A stretch of 64,000 nucleotides of DNA from the NCBI RefSeq assembly GCF_029714945.1, contig NZ_CP121634.1:7833001-7897000 (forward strand). The letters are read 5' to 3'. The number at the start of each line of letters is the position of its first letter. Position 1 is the stretch's first letter. The stretch is from Bradyrhizobium sp. CIAT3101. GTDB taxonomy: Bacteria > Pseudomonadota > Alphaproteobacteria > Rhizobiales > Xanthobacteraceae. The position numbers were made by a program, and so were the translations under genes. This document shows, in pieces, positions 55,024-63,875 of the stretch. The notes below the pieces were generated by a model. That model had not been told where the DNA came from. It searched no databases and saw only the letters and a program-made list of their open reading frames with translations.

Positions 55024-56166
55024 ATGAAGCACATCACCTGTATCGACGATCTTCGCGCGCTGCATAAGCGCCGGGTGCCGAAGGCGTTCTTCGACTATTG
55101 CGATCGCGGTTCCTATGCCGAGGAAACCCTGCGCGCCAATCGCGAGGACATGCAGGCGATCAAGTTCCGCCAGCGCATCCTGGTCGACGTCTCCAAGCGC
55201 GACACCTCGACCACGATCCTCGGCGAGAAATCGACCATGCCGCTGATCCTGGCGCCGGTGGGCCTGCTCGGCATGCAACACGGCGACGGCGAGATCCACG
55301 CCTGCCGCGCGGCGCAGGCCGCCGGCATCCCGTTCACGCAGTCGACGATGTCGATCTGCTCGATCGAGGACATCGCCGCCGCCGTCGACAAGCCATTCTG
55401 GTTCCAGCTCTACGTCATGAAGGACCGCGGCTTCATCAAGGAGCTGGTCCAGCGCGCGATCGCGGCGAAGTGCAGCGCGCTCGTGCTCACCGTCGACTTG
55501 CAGGTGATTGGCCAGCGCCATGCCGACATCAAGAACGGCATGACGATCCCGCCGGAATGGTCGCTGTCGAAATTCATCGATTTCGCGACCAAGCCGGCCT
55601 GGGTCTCCGGCGTGCTGCAGGGCAAGCGCCGCACCTTCGGCAACATCGCCGGCCATGTGAAGAACACCGAGGACCTCAACCGGCTGGCCGAATGGACGGC
55701 GTCGCAGTTCGACACCTCGCTGAACTGGAAGGACGTCGAGTGGATCCGGAGCATCTGGCCGGGCAAGCTCATCATCAAGGGCATTCTCGACGTCGAGGAC
55801 GCCGAGGAAGCGGCCAAGACCGGCGCGCAGGCGCTGGTGGTGTCGAACCATGGCGGCCGTCAGCTCGACGGCGCGCCGTCCTCGATCGAGGTGCTGCCCG
55901 AGATCGCCGACGCCGTCGGTGAGAGGATGGAGATCATGTTCGACGGCGGCATCCGCTCCGGCCAGGACGTGATGCGCGCGCTCGCGCTCGGCGCAAAATC
56001 CTGCATGATCGGCCGCGCCTATGCTTACGGGCTGGGGGCCGGCGGCCAGGCCGGCGTCGCCAAGGCGATCGACATCATCCAGAAGGAGCTGCTCACGACC
56101 ATGGGCCTGTGCGGCGTCAACCGGATCGACGAGATCGACGAGCACATCATCGCGGAAGCGCCGTAA
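55024..56166 (+). CDS. lldD: L-lactate dehydrogenase (FMN, quinone-linked)
   Basis: A 380-residue alpha-hydroxy acid oxidase-family enzyme that oxidises L-lactate to pyruvate at the inner membrane face. The FMN barrel starts with FFDYCDRGSYAEETLRANRE. The catalytic His is near residue 275 in VVSNHGGRQLDGAPSSIEVL. Lys/Arg phosphate and substrate contacts are in LIIKGILDVEDAEEAA and MFDGGIRSGQDVMRALALGA. Length and motifs suit LldD, though other 2-hydroxy acids are possible. No lactate permease or regulator is next to it. Confidence 0.9.
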   Translation: MKHITCIDDLRALHKRRVPKAFFDYCDRGSYAEETLRANREDMQAIKFRQRILVDVSKRDTSTTILGEKSTMPLILAPVGLLGMQHGDGEIHACRAAQAAGIPFTQSTMSICSIEDIAAAVDKPFWFQLYVMKDRGFIKELVQRAIAAKCSALVLTVDLQVIGQRHADIKNGMTIPPEWSLSKFIDFATKPAWVSGVLQGKRRTFGNIAGHVKNTEDLNRLAEWTASQFDTSLNWKDVEWIRSIWPGKLIIKGILDVEDAEEAAKTGAQALVVSNHGGRQLDGAPSSIEVLPEIADAVGERMEIMFDGGIRSGQDVMRALALGAKSCMIGRAYAYGLGAGGQAGVAKAIDIIQKELLTTMGLCGVNRIDEIDEHIIAEAP

Positions 56167-56172
56167 CGACGG

Positions 56173-56262
56173 CGGTGCCGTAGGGTGGGCAAAGCGAAAG
56201 CGTGCCCACCATTTTCATTGCGTGGGCACGGCGCGTTGCGCCTTTGCCCACCCTACGAGTTC
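56173..56262. repeat. Palindromic repeat, GTGGGCAAAG family, copy 2
   Basis: GTAGGGTGGGCAAAGCG and CTTTGCCCACCCTACG are the outer arms, with GTGCCCACC and GTGGGCACGG inside. Same family as 14632-14732. It follows the lldD stop and precedes a convergent gene. Confidence 0.7.
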
Positions 56263-56275
56263 AGCGCTCGATCGC

Positions 56276-56905
56276 TCACATCGGCGGCGTAATTCCATCC
56301 CGGCCGACATTGACCCGGTTCGCTTCCAGCGTGCCGTCATCCTTCTTCGCCGCACCGAAGATGATCAGCTTGGCGCCGGGCTTCACTTCCGACTTGTCGC
56401 TCGCGACGAAGGTGACGATCGGGGTCTCCGGCGGCACCACGACTTTCTTCTCGCCGTCCTTGTATTTGACCGTGATGTTCTGGCCGTCGGTGCCCTTCAC
56501 CGTCTGCGCCACGGTGGCATTGGTCATGGTCGAATTGGCGCGGGCATCCCAGGGGCGGAAGCCTTCGGCGGCGCCGCGCTGGTTCTCCGGGAAGATGTGG
56601 ACGGCAATGGCCTTCTGCGTGCCGTCGGGCTCGGGCATGGCGGTGACGCCGATATAGGAGCCCTCCTTGATCTCGGAGAGCTCGGTCTTCACCACCGCGA
56701 AGACGGCGACGTTGTCGGTCATCTTCACCTTCACGTCGGTGCCTTCGCGCGTCTTGATGCCGAGCGTGTTGCCGTCGACGCTCTCGATGGCGCCACGGAT
56801 GCGGACGGTCGGCGCCTGCTGCTGCGCCGAGGCGGTCGATACGGCGATAAAGGTGGCGAGCGCTGCCACGACGGCGCGCGGCATCCAGTTGCTCAGTGTC
56901 GGCAT
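56276..56905 (-). CDS. Secreted protein of unknown function, paralog 1
   Basis: A 209-residue protein with a signal peptide (AVVAALATFIAVSTASAQ). The mature part has an OB-like pattern: VRIRGAIESVDGNTLGIKTR, VKYKDGEKKVVVPPETPIVT, and a conserved end NRVNVGRDGITPPM. It matches the next gene over most of its length, so the two are tandem paralogs of DUF5666-like type. It probably lies in the periplasm. GGAAGGGACAAGG precedes the ATG at 56905. Confidence 0.75.
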   Translation of the reverse strand: MPTLSNWMPRAVVAALATFIAVSTASAQQQAPTVRIRGAIESVDGNTLGIKTREGTDVKVKMTDNVAVFAVVKTELSEIKEGSYIGVTAMPEPDGTQKAIAVHIFPENQRGAAEGFRPWDARANSTMTNATVAQTVKGTDGQNITVKYKDGEKKVVVPPETPIVTFVASDKSEVKPGAKLIIFGAAKKDDGTLEANRVNVGRDGITPPM

Positions 56906-56983
56906 GGCCTTGTCCCTTCCAGGCATGTTGCGGCGATCACACGGCAAACCCCGTGCGACCGCCGCTATTCCCTGAATTCCTGA

Positions 56984-57610
56984 TCACATCGGCGGGGTTA
57001 GGCCGTCGCGGCCGACATTGACGCGGTTGGTCTCGAACGAGCCATCCGGCAATTGCTTCATGAAGGCGATCACCTTGGCGCCGGCCTTCAGCTCGGACTT
57101 GTCGCCGGGCACGAAGGTCACCACCGGTGTCATATCGGAGACGAACACCTTCTTCTCGCCGTCCTTGTACTTCACCAGCAGCGTGTGGCCGTCATTGCCG
57201 ACCACGCTCTCCGACACCGTCGCGTTGGTCATGCTGGAATTGGGCTTGAGGTCGTAGGGCCGCGAGCCTTCGCCGGTGCCACGCATGCTCTCCGGAAACA
57301 CGTGAACCTCGACGGCGTTCTCGCCGCCGTCCGGTCCCGGCACGGTGGTCGCGCCGACGAAGGAACCGACCTTGATATCGGCGAGCGAAATCTTGGTGAC
57401 GCCGGCCACGCGGACGTCGGATGCGATGTGGAGCTTGACGTCCTCGCCGCTGCGCGACTTGACCTGCAGCGTGTCACCATCGACGCTCTCGATCGTGCCG
57501 CGCACGCGGGTCGGCACCGGCGCCTTTTGCGCGACGGCAGCAAAGGTGGAAGCAGCCACCATCGCAACGGCGATGAGCGGGCGCGTGAAACTGGCACGTT
57601 GGATCGTCAT
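56984..57610 (-). CDS. Secreted protein of unknown function, paralog 2
   Basis: A 208-residue protein with a signal peptide (FTRPLIAVAMVAASTFAAVA). It has the same plan as the preceding gene: VRGTIESVDGDTLQVKSRSG, VKYKDGEKKVFVSDMTPVVT and the end NRVNVGRDGLTPPM. The two lie 78 bases apart on one strand and look like a duplication with about half the residues kept. No Cys is seen, and no enzymatic motif. Confidence 0.75.
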   Translation of the reverse strand: MTIQRASFTRPLIAVAMVAASTFAAVAQKAPVPTRVRGTIESVDGDTLQVKSRSGEDVKLHIASDVRVAGVTKISLADIKVGSFVGATTVPGPDGGENAVEVHVFPESMRGTGEGSRPYDLKPNSSMTNATVSESVVGNDGHTLLVKYKDGEKKVFVSDMTPVVTFVPGDKSELKAGAKVIAFMKQLPDGSFETNRVNVGRDGLTPPM

Positions 57611-57667
57611 GAATTGTCTCCGATTGTCCCCACGAATAGTGAACGCCGGAGACGGCGCACTATTCTC

Positions 57668-58501
57668 TCAAGTCTTTGTGAGATCGGCCTCGACCAGCGC
57701 GCGCAGCTCCGCGGTCACCTCGGGCCGCTGGCCGAACCACAGCTCGAAGCCGCGCACCGCCTGGTGCAGCAGCATGCCGAGCCCGTCGCCGGTCTTCAGC
57801 CCGCGGGCTTCGGCCGCCGCCAGCAGCGGCGTCACCAGCGGGACATAGACGAGGTCGGCAACGACGGCGTCTGCCGGCAGGTGCGCCACATCGACCTCGA
57901 GCGCGGGCTGGCCGTGCATGCCGAGCGAGGTCGTGTTCACGAGAAGTTTTGCCCGCGGCAGGACGTCATTGATCCCGTCCCAGCCGAGCGGATGCACGTT
58001 CGGCCCGAATTGCGCGGCCAGCGCCTCGGCCCGCGCCAAAGTGCGGTTGGCGAGATGAATGCGCTTGAAGCCGCGTTCGAGCAGGCCGAACACCACCGCG
58101 CGCGAGGAGCCGCCGGCCCCCATCACCAGCGCTTCGTTGGCCCCGTCCCAACCGGGCGCGCTGGCGTCGAGATTGCCGAGAAAGCCCTCGACATCGGTAT
58201 TGGTCGAACGCAGCTCACCGTCGGCAAACCACAGCGTGTTGGCAGCGCCCACGGCCCGGGCACGTGCATCGGGGATCGAAAGCTCCAGCACGCCGACCTT
58301 GTGCGGGATGGTGACATTGGCGCCGACGAAGCCGCGCAGCGACAGCCGCAGCACGAAATCGCGCAGATCCTCGGGCGGAACGGCCTCGATGACATAGCCG
58401 CCTGCAATGCCGAGCGTACGCAGCCAGTAATGATGGATCAGCGGTGAGCGCGAATGCGCTGCCGGCCATCCGATCAAACAGGCTGCGGGCGGTTTGGTCA
58501 C
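57668..58501 (-). CDS. aroE: Shikimate dehydrogenase
   Basis: A 277-residue enzyme reducing 3-dehydroshikimate with NADPH on the way to chorismate. The substrate serines lie in GWPAAHSRSPLIHH (S17, S19). The catalytic Lys is K68 in ANVTIPHKVG, with N88 (GAANTL) and D103 (STNTDVEGF). The NADPH loop is VMGAGGSSRAVVFGLL, followed by HLANRTLARAEALAAQF. The start is a GTG at 58501 with AGGGGACGACG upstream. It lies alone between the secreted pair and DUF1275. Confidence 0.94.
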   Translation of the reverse strand: MTKPPAACLIGWPAAHSRSPLIHHYWLRTLGIAGGYVIEAVPPEDLRDFVLRLSLRGFVGANVTIPHKVGVLELSIPDARARAVGAANTLWFADGELRSTNTDVEGFLGNLDASAPGWDGANEALVMGAGGSSRAVVFGLLERGFKRIHLANRTLARAEALAAQFGPNVHPLGWDGINDVLPRAKLLVNTTSLGMHGQPALEVDVAHLPADAVVADLVYVPLVTPLLAAAEARGLKTGDGLGMLLHQAVRGFELWFGQRPEVTAELRALVEADLTKT

Positions 58502-58561
58502 AATCGTCGTCCCCTGAAACAGAGCGTGGGAGGCGATCCATTTCGCGTCCCGCAGGCGCTG

Positions 58562-59206
58562 TCAAGCGCGCGGGCGCCGCATCGCGGCAGCGACGATCGC
58601 GGCCAGCGCCAGCGCCGCGCCCGCGGCAAACCAGATCGCGGCGAGATTGATCCTCAGATAGGCGAGCGCTCCGGCTGCGGAGCCCGCGACCAGCGCCGCC
58701 CACAGCAGCAGGTTCGGCGCCCAGCCCCAGCGCGGTCCCCCGGTGAGGCTGACCGCGAGGAGCTGACCGGCCTTCACCAGCGCGCCCGTGACATAGGTGA
58801 GACCGAGGCCCGCGCCGCCGTCGATCTGGAACACGGCATTCTCCAGGCCCATCGCGAGCACGATCCCCGTGATCGCGAGGGTTTGCAGGCCAAAGGCATG
58901 GCAAAGTCCGGCGCCGGCCAGCAGTGCGGCTTCGATCAGCAAGAGCCAGGGCTGCCGCTCGGTGCCGCCCCCGAGCACCACGAGGCTGCCGGCTGCGGCG
59001 CCCGCCACGAACAGGGCGATCAGGCCAAGCGCGCCGGCGGCCTGCCACCACTGCGTCTCCGCCAGGCTGACGCCGAGGCGCGTGGAATTGCCGCTCATGA
59101 ACGAGACGAACAGGCCGCCTAGATGCAGGAAGCCGATGCCATCGACATAGCCTGCCAGCATGCTGAGCGCGCATGCCAGCGCAATGTTGCGACCCGAATT
59201 GAGCAT
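58562..59206 (-). CDS. DUF1275 (YoaK-like) membrane protein
   Basis: A 214-residue protein with six or more membrane helices. It carries the DUF1275 signature near the N-terminus (LSMLAGYVDGIGFLHLGGLF, VSFMSGNSTRLGV) and the matching late motif around GLGLTYVTGALVKAGQLLAV. The family has no known reaction. It is on the same strand as aroE and sulP, with 60 and 67 base gaps, and no clear terminator. Confidence 0.87.
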   Translation of the reverse strand: MLNSGRNIALACALSMLAGYVDGIGFLHLGGLFVSFMSGNSTRLGVSLAETQWWQAAGALGLIALFVAGAAAGSLVVLGGGTERQPWLLLIEAALLAGAGLCHAFGLQTLAITGIVLAMGLENAVFQIDGGAGLGLTYVTGALVKAGQLLAVSLTGGPRWGWAPNLLLWAALVAGSAAGALAYLRINLAAIWFAAGAALALAAIVAAAMRRPRA

Positions 59207-59273
59207 GTTGAAGACACCACCGCCGCGATGCGGCAGTGTCGGTCAAATCGGCGGGCTTGAGAAGTGCGCGACG

Positions 59274-61004
59274 TCAGCTCGCGAGAATCGCGGCTTCGCC
59301 GCCCTTGATGTCGGCGACCGCGCGCTCGATCGTCTCGCGATAATGCGCGTGCGGCTCGGTGACGCCATGGGTCTGCAGCGCTTCGCGGACGGAGGGCGAG
59401 GCGGCAGTGATGAACAGCTTGATGTCCTGGCGGTGCGCCTTGGCGGCGACGCGGCCGAGCACGTTGGCCGCGGTGGAATCCAGGAACGGCACCGCGGCGA
59501 AATCGACGACAAAGCCCTTGCGCTCGTCGGCGACGCCGTCGAGCACGTTGCCGATCGCCGACGCCGCACCGAAGAAGAACGCGCCGGTGATGCGATAGAC
59601 CAGCACGTCGCGATCGACCGCGAGCGCGGGATCGTAAGGCACGCGCTCGCCATTGCCGTCATCGGGGCGATCGGCCGCGACCAGCGGCAAGCGCTCCTCG
59701 ATGCCGGTCATCTCGGCCATGCGATGGATGAACAGCACCGCACCGAGCGCGAAGCCGACCAGAATGCCTTCGGTCAGATCGCGGAAGATCGTGAGCAGGA
59801 AGGTTGCCAGCAGCACGACGGCATCGCCCCAGGACGATCGCAGCAGCGTTGCGAATTCGTGCTTCTCTGCCATGGTCCAGGACACCACGACCAGCACGGC
59901 GGCCAGTGCGGCGAGCGGGATGTAGCTCGCGAGCGGGGCTGCGACCAGCATGAACAGCAGCAGGAAGATGGAGTGCAGCATGCCCGCCAAGGGCCCGCGC
60001 GCGCCGGCGCGGATGTTGGTCGCGGTGCGCGCGATCAGGCCCGTGACGCAGATGCCGCCGAACAGCGCCGCGCCGATATTGGCGGCACCTTGCGCCACCA
60101 GTTCGCAATTGGAGCGGTGACGGCGGCCGGTCATGCCGTCGGCGACCACCGCCGACAACAATGATTCAATCGCGGCCAGCAGCGCGAACGAGATCGCATC
60201 GGGCAGCACCGCTTTCGCCTTGTCGAGCGAGAACGCCGGCAGCGCCGGTGACGGCAGTTCGCGCGGGATGCCGCCGAAGCGCGAGCCGATGGTTTCCACC
60301 GGCAGCGCGAACACCGCGCAGACGACGGCCGCGAACACCACCGCGATCAGGATGCCGGGCCAGGACGGCCGCCAGATCCGCAAGCCGGCGATGATGGCGA
60401 TGCTGGCGAGCGCGACCGCGACCGCCGACGGATTGATCGTGTGCAAGCCGCCGGCCAGCGCGACGAGCTTTGGAACGAACTCGCTCGGCTCCTTCCCGGC
60501 AAGCGTAATCCCCGAGAGATCGCGGAGCTGGCTCGAAAAGATGATCACGGCGATGCCGGCGGTGAAGCCGACCGTGACGGGATAGGGAATGAACTTGATG
60601 TAGGTGCCGATGCGCAAGAAACCCGCGGCGATCAACACCATTCCCGCCATCATGGTGGCGAGGATGACGCCGTCGACGCCGTGCCGCTCCGCGGTCACCG
60701 CGACGAGCACGATGAAGGCCCCCGCGGGCCCGCCGATCTGAAACCGGCTGCCGCCGAGCAGCGACACGATGAAGCCGCCGACGACCGCTGTATAGAGCCC
60801 GCGGTCCGGCGTCACGCCCGAGGCGATAGCGATCGCCATCGACAGCGGCAGCGCGACGATCGCAACGGTGAGGCCCGCAAATATGTCGGCGCGGAAATCC
60901 GCGACGCCATAGCCTTCGCGCCAGACGGTGATGAGCTTCGGCAGATAGAGTTCGGCAAAGGTCGGCTGACGCAGCCCGCCTGCCCGCTCGCTGGTGATGC
61001 TCAT
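59274..61004 (-). CDS. SulP-family anion transporter with STAS domain
   Basis: A 576-residue SLC26/SulP-type transporter. The membrane part begins with DFRADIFAGLTVAIVALPLS and the SulP signature region (ASGVTPDRGLYTAVVGGFIV), with 10-12 or more helices. A cytoplasmic STAS domain lies near the C-terminus (about residues 445-560), with VLVYRITGAFFFGAASAIGN and FVVDFAAVPFLDSTAANVLG. Substrates of bacterial SulP proteins include sulfate, bicarbonate and dicarboxylates; it cannot be told here. The ATG at 61004 is chosen. The XRE gene upstream is probably part of the same operon. Confidence 0.9.
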   Translation of the reverse strand: MSITSERAGGLRQPTFAELYLPKLITVWREGYGVADFRADIFAGLTVAIVALPLSMAIAIASGVTPDRGLYTAVVGGFIVSLLGGSRFQIGGPAGAFIVLVAVTAERHGVDGVILATMMAGMVLIAAGFLRIGTYIKFIPYPVTVGFTAGIAVIIFSSQLRDLSGITLAGKEPSEFVPKLVALAGGLHTINPSAVAVALASIAIIAGLRIWRPSWPGILIAVVFAAVVCAVFALPVETIGSRFGGIPRELPSPALPAFSLDKAKAVLPDAISFALLAAIESLLSAVVADGMTGRRHRSNCELVAQGAANIGAALFGGICVTGLIARTATNIRAGARGPLAGMLHSIFLLLFMLVAAPLASYIPLAALAAVLVVVSWTMAEKHEFATLLRSSWGDAVVLLATFLLTIFRDLTEGILVGFALGAVLFIHRMAEMTGIEERLPLVAADRPDDGNGERVPYDPALAVDRDVLVYRITGAFFFGAASAIGNVLDGVADERKGFVVDFAAVPFLDSTAANVLGRVAAKAHRQDIKLFITAASPSVREALQTHGVTEPHAHYRETIERAVADIKGGEAAILAS

Positions 61005-61099
61005 GCTCCGCTGCCCCACAATGCTCAACTGCATCGTGCGGCCGCGATCGGACGCGACGGTGCGTTAGTTCATCCTGATCCCGGGCACGATCATCGCGA

Positions 61100-61372
61100 T
61101 CATGCCCCCACGCGGCGCGGCGGCCCCGGCTGCTTCAGGCGAACGCCCCGCCCGCCGCTGTCGCTGCGGGCCTGTTCGCCGATCAGTTCGACGCCGGCCC
61201 GGTCGAACGCCTCGACCACCTTGATCAAGGTCTCGACCACGCCACGCACATTGCCGGTGGACGCCTCCATCCGCTGGATGGTCGGCAGCGACACGCCGGC
61301 GAGCTCGGCCAGGGCTTTCTGGTCGATGCCAAGCAGCGCGCGGGCTGCCCGCATCTGGAATGACGTGATCAC
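61100..61372 (-). CDS. XRE-family HTH regulator of the SulP operon
   Basis: A 90-residue protein. It has an XRE helix-turn-helix (QMRAARALLGIDQKALAELA, then GVSLPTIQRMEASTGNVRGV) followed by a short helical tail (KVVEAFDRAGVELIGE). The C-terminal ~20 residues are basic. The start is a GTG at 61372 with GAGG just upstream. It lies 95 bases before sulP on the same strand, and a perfect palindrome lies upstream of its promoter, so autoregulation is likely. Confidence 0.86.
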   Translation of the reverse strand: MITSFQMRAARALLGIDQKALAELAGVSLPTIQRMEASTGNVRGVVETLIKVVEAFDRAGVELIGEQARSDSGGRGVRLKQPGPPRRVGA

Positions 61373-61420
61373 CTGGGCCTCACGTGTCAGGAGTTATAAG
61401 TGATATATGAAGCATTCACA

Positions 61421-61439
61421 ATGATGTAAAATACATCAT
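61421..61439. promoter_or_regulatory. Palindrome upstream of the XRE-SulP promoter
   Basis: ATGATGTA-AAA-TACATCAT is a perfect 8-3-8 inverted repeat. On the minus strand a promoter-like pair TTGTGA-16-TTATAA follows it, placing the repeat just upstream of or over the -35 region of the XRE gene. Confidence 0.5.
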
Positions 61440-61499
61440 GAAACGGCGAACGCAAGCGCTCTCACCGCCAATCCATCTGCCAATGAACCTGCCGTAGCT

Positions 61500-61636
61500 C
61501 CGTCATCCTGAGGTGCGAGCCGAGCGGCGCGGCGCGCCGTTCGGGGAGCCTCGAAGGATGTACGGCCACGATGCAGCCGGGCCGTCGCCCTTCGAGGCTC
61601 GCCTTGCCTCGCAAGACGAGCACCTCAGGGTGACGG
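61500..61636. repeat. Palindromic repeat with CCGTCATCCTGAGGTGC ends
   Basis: The start CCGTCATCCTGAGGTGCGAG and end GAGCACCTCAGGGTGACGG are inverted arms of about 18 bases, with TCGAAGG/CCTTCGA inside. It has the size of known rhizobial intergenic repeats. Confidence 0.7.
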
Positions 61637-61662
61637 TGATAGATGAGCGCCAAGCTCCTCTT

Positions 61663-61755
61663 CCGTCATCGCGAGCGTAGCGAAGCAATCCAGAAATCCC
61701 GCGATGGAGGCAGACTGGATTGCTTCGTCGCTTCGCTCCTCGCAGCGACGCGTGG
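61663..61755. repeat. Palindromic repeat with GCGAAGCAATCCAG arms
   Basis: TAGCGAAGCAATCCAG (near 61677) and CTGGATTGCTTCGTCGCTTC (near 61716) form inverted arms around a short loop, with ATCGCGAGCG at the left and CTCGCAGCGACG at the right. This and the preceding repeat fill the stretch before the EF-G-like stop. Confidence 0.7.
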
Positions 61756-61826
61756 AGCGGCTGCAGCACATCTCCTCTCCCCGCGCGAGCGGGAAGAGGA
61801 GCGGGAGAATGACCTCCTTCACAGAA

Positions 61827-63875
61827 TCACGCCGCGTGTTGATGCGCGGCGATGATCTGGTCGGCGGCGCGGCCGGTGACTTCGGCCATGTGGTCGAACT
61901 GACGGGTGAAGCTGCCCGCACCTGCCGTTGCCGAACGCAGCTCGACGATGAGCTCGCCGATCTCGGCTTCCGGCATCATGGCGCGAACGCAGTCCCAGCC
62001 GCTCCAGCCGTCGCGGGTGTCGAAGCCGAGGATCTGACCGCGCCGCGCCGACAGGATCGCGTTGATCTTGGCGGTGGCATCAGTCGGACAGACGATCTCG
62101 ACCACGTGGATCGGCTCCAGCAGCACCGACTGGCATTGCGGCAGGCCTTCGTTGAGCCCGACCCGCGCCGCCGTACGGAAGGCGAGGTCGGAGGAATCGA
62201 CGCTATGATACGAGCCGTCGGTCAGCGTCACCTGCAGATCGGTCACGGGGAAGCCGAGCGGGCCGCGGGCGAGCCCGTCGACGACGCCCTCTTCCACCGC
62301 ACCGATATAGTTGCGCGGCACCGCACCGCCGACGACCTTCTCGGCGAACTTGAAGCCTTCGCCGCGCGGCAGCGGCTTGATGTCGAGCACGACATCGCCG
62401 AACTGGCCGTGACCGCCGGATTGCTTCTTGTGGCGGCCACGCTGGACGATCGGCTTGCGGATGGTCTCCTGGTAGCCGATGGCGGGCGGATGCGAGGCGA
62501 TCTTGACGCCGAAGCGGTCGCGCAGCCGCTCGCTCGCGACACGTAAGTGCATCTCGCCCTGTCCCCACAACACGGTGTCGTGGGTCTGGGGGTTCTGCAC
62601 GACGACGAGCGACGGATCCTCCTCATGAAGCCGCATCAACGCCTGGCCGAGCTTGACGTCGTCCTTGCGGTCGGTGGCCGCAACCGAGATGGCGAGCACC
62701 GGCGGCGTCGGTTCCGGGGCAGTCAGTCCCGCGGGCGGCGCCTTGCCGCTCGACACCGTATCGCCGGTCTTGATCGGATCGAGCTTGGCGAGCGCCACGG
62801 TGTCACCGGCTTCCGCCGTGGCACGCTTGGTGTCGTAAGCGCCGTTGACGGCGAGGATGCCGGAGATGCGGCTCGTTCCGCCGGAGGAGGATTGCAGCGT
62901 GGCGCCGTCGTCGAGATGGCCGGCGAGCAGCCGCGTCAGCGACAGTTTTCCGCCGTGCTGCGAGTGCAGCGTCTTGAAGACGAAGCCGAGCGCGTCCTTG
63001 GTGGAGGGGGCGCCGAGACGTTTTGCGGTCTCCGCAATGCCGGGCGCCTCGTGGCGCAGCGCCTTCATCAGACGCAACACGCCGTTTTCGCGCGCGGCAG
63101 CTCCGAGCAGGACCGGGCAGATCACGCCCTCGCGCAGCTCGCGGGCGAGATCGTCGAACACGGCATCGCGCGGCGGCTGGATATCCTCCAGCAATTGCTC
63201 CATCAGCGCGTCATCGTGATCGGCAAGCTTCTCGAGCATCGAGAAGCGGGCCTCCTTCTCGCGATCGAGATCGCCGCCTTCGAGCGCGACCACTTCGGAT
63301 GCCTTGTGCTCGCGATAGACGAAAGCTCGTTCCAGCGCGAGATCGACAAAGCCCTCGATCAGCTCGCCCTTCCAGATCGGGATCTGGCGCAGCACCAGCG
63401 GCACGCGCGAGGCAGGCTGGAGCATCGCGAGCGTCTCGCGGATGCGCTTGTTGGCGCGGTCGATCTTGTTGAGGAACAGGAAACGCGGGATCTTCAGCTC
63501 CTCCAGCTCGCGCAGGATGATCTGAAGCTGCGGCAGCTTCTTCTCGTCGGCCTCGCAGACCACGATGGCGGCGTCGACGGCAGGAAGCGCGGCGCGCATG
63601 TCGTGGGCGAACTCGACGGAACCGGGACAATCCAGGAAGGTATAGCTGTCGCCCATGAAACTCGTGGTGGCGGCAGTAAGCCCGACGGTCATCTTGTGAT
63701 GACGGGCCTCGGGCGTGGCGTCGCCGACGGAGGTTCCGGCGTCAACGCTGCCGGCACGCGGGATTGCGCCCGTTCGCGCCAGGATCGCTTCGAGAAGTGT
63801 GGTTTTACCGCTTTGGAAAGGGCCCACCAGCGCAATGCACCGTGGACCTCGGGGACTTCTGACGTCTTGTCCCAT
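61827..63875 (-). CDS. EF-G-like translational GTPase paralog
   Basis: A 682-residue member of the elongation factor G family. The G1 loop is VGPFQSGKTTLLEAI (residues 17-31), G4 is NKID (136-139), and G3 is DCPGS (82-86) where true EF-G has DTPGH; the catalytic His is replaced by Ser (S86). The C-terminal domains are recognisable (domain IV around GGHGQFGDVVLDIKPLPRGE, domain V after DATAKINAILSARRGQILGF). It is probably not the main translocase; related proteins act in ribosome recycling or stress, or are uncharacterised. AAGGAGG before the ATG at 63875 is excellent. Confidence 0.9.
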   Translation of the reverse strand: MGQDVRSPRGPRCIALVGPFQSGKTTLLEAILARTGAIPRAGSVDAGTSVGDATPEARHHKMTVGLTAATTSFMGDSYTFLDCPGSVEFAHDMRAALPAVDAAIVVCEADEKKLPQLQIILRELEELKIPRFLFLNKIDRANKRIRETLAMLQPASRVPLVLRQIPIWKGELIEGFVDLALERAFVYREHKASEVVALEGGDLDREKEARFSMLEKLADHDDALMEQLLEDIQPPRDAVFDDLARELREGVICPVLLGAAARENGVLRLMKALRHEAPGIAETAKRLGAPSTKDALGFVFKTLHSQHGGKLSLTRLLAGHLDDGATLQSSSGGTSRISGILAVNGAYDTKRATAEAGDTVALAKLDPIKTGDTVSSGKAPPAGLTAPEPTPPVLAISVAATDRKDDVKLGQALMRLHEEDPSLVVVQNPQTHDTVLWGQGEMHLRVASERLRDRFGVKIASHPPAIGYQETIRKPIVQRGRHKKQSGGHGQFGDVVLDIKPLPRGEGFKFAEKVVGGAVPRNYIGAVEEGVVDGLARGPLGFPVTDLQVTLTDGSYHSVDSSDLAFRTAARVGLNEGLPQCQSVLLEPIHVVEIVCPTDATAKINAILSARRGQILGFDTRDGWSGWDCVRAMMPEAEIGELIVELRSATAGAGSFTRQFDHMAEVTGRAADQIIAAHQHAA

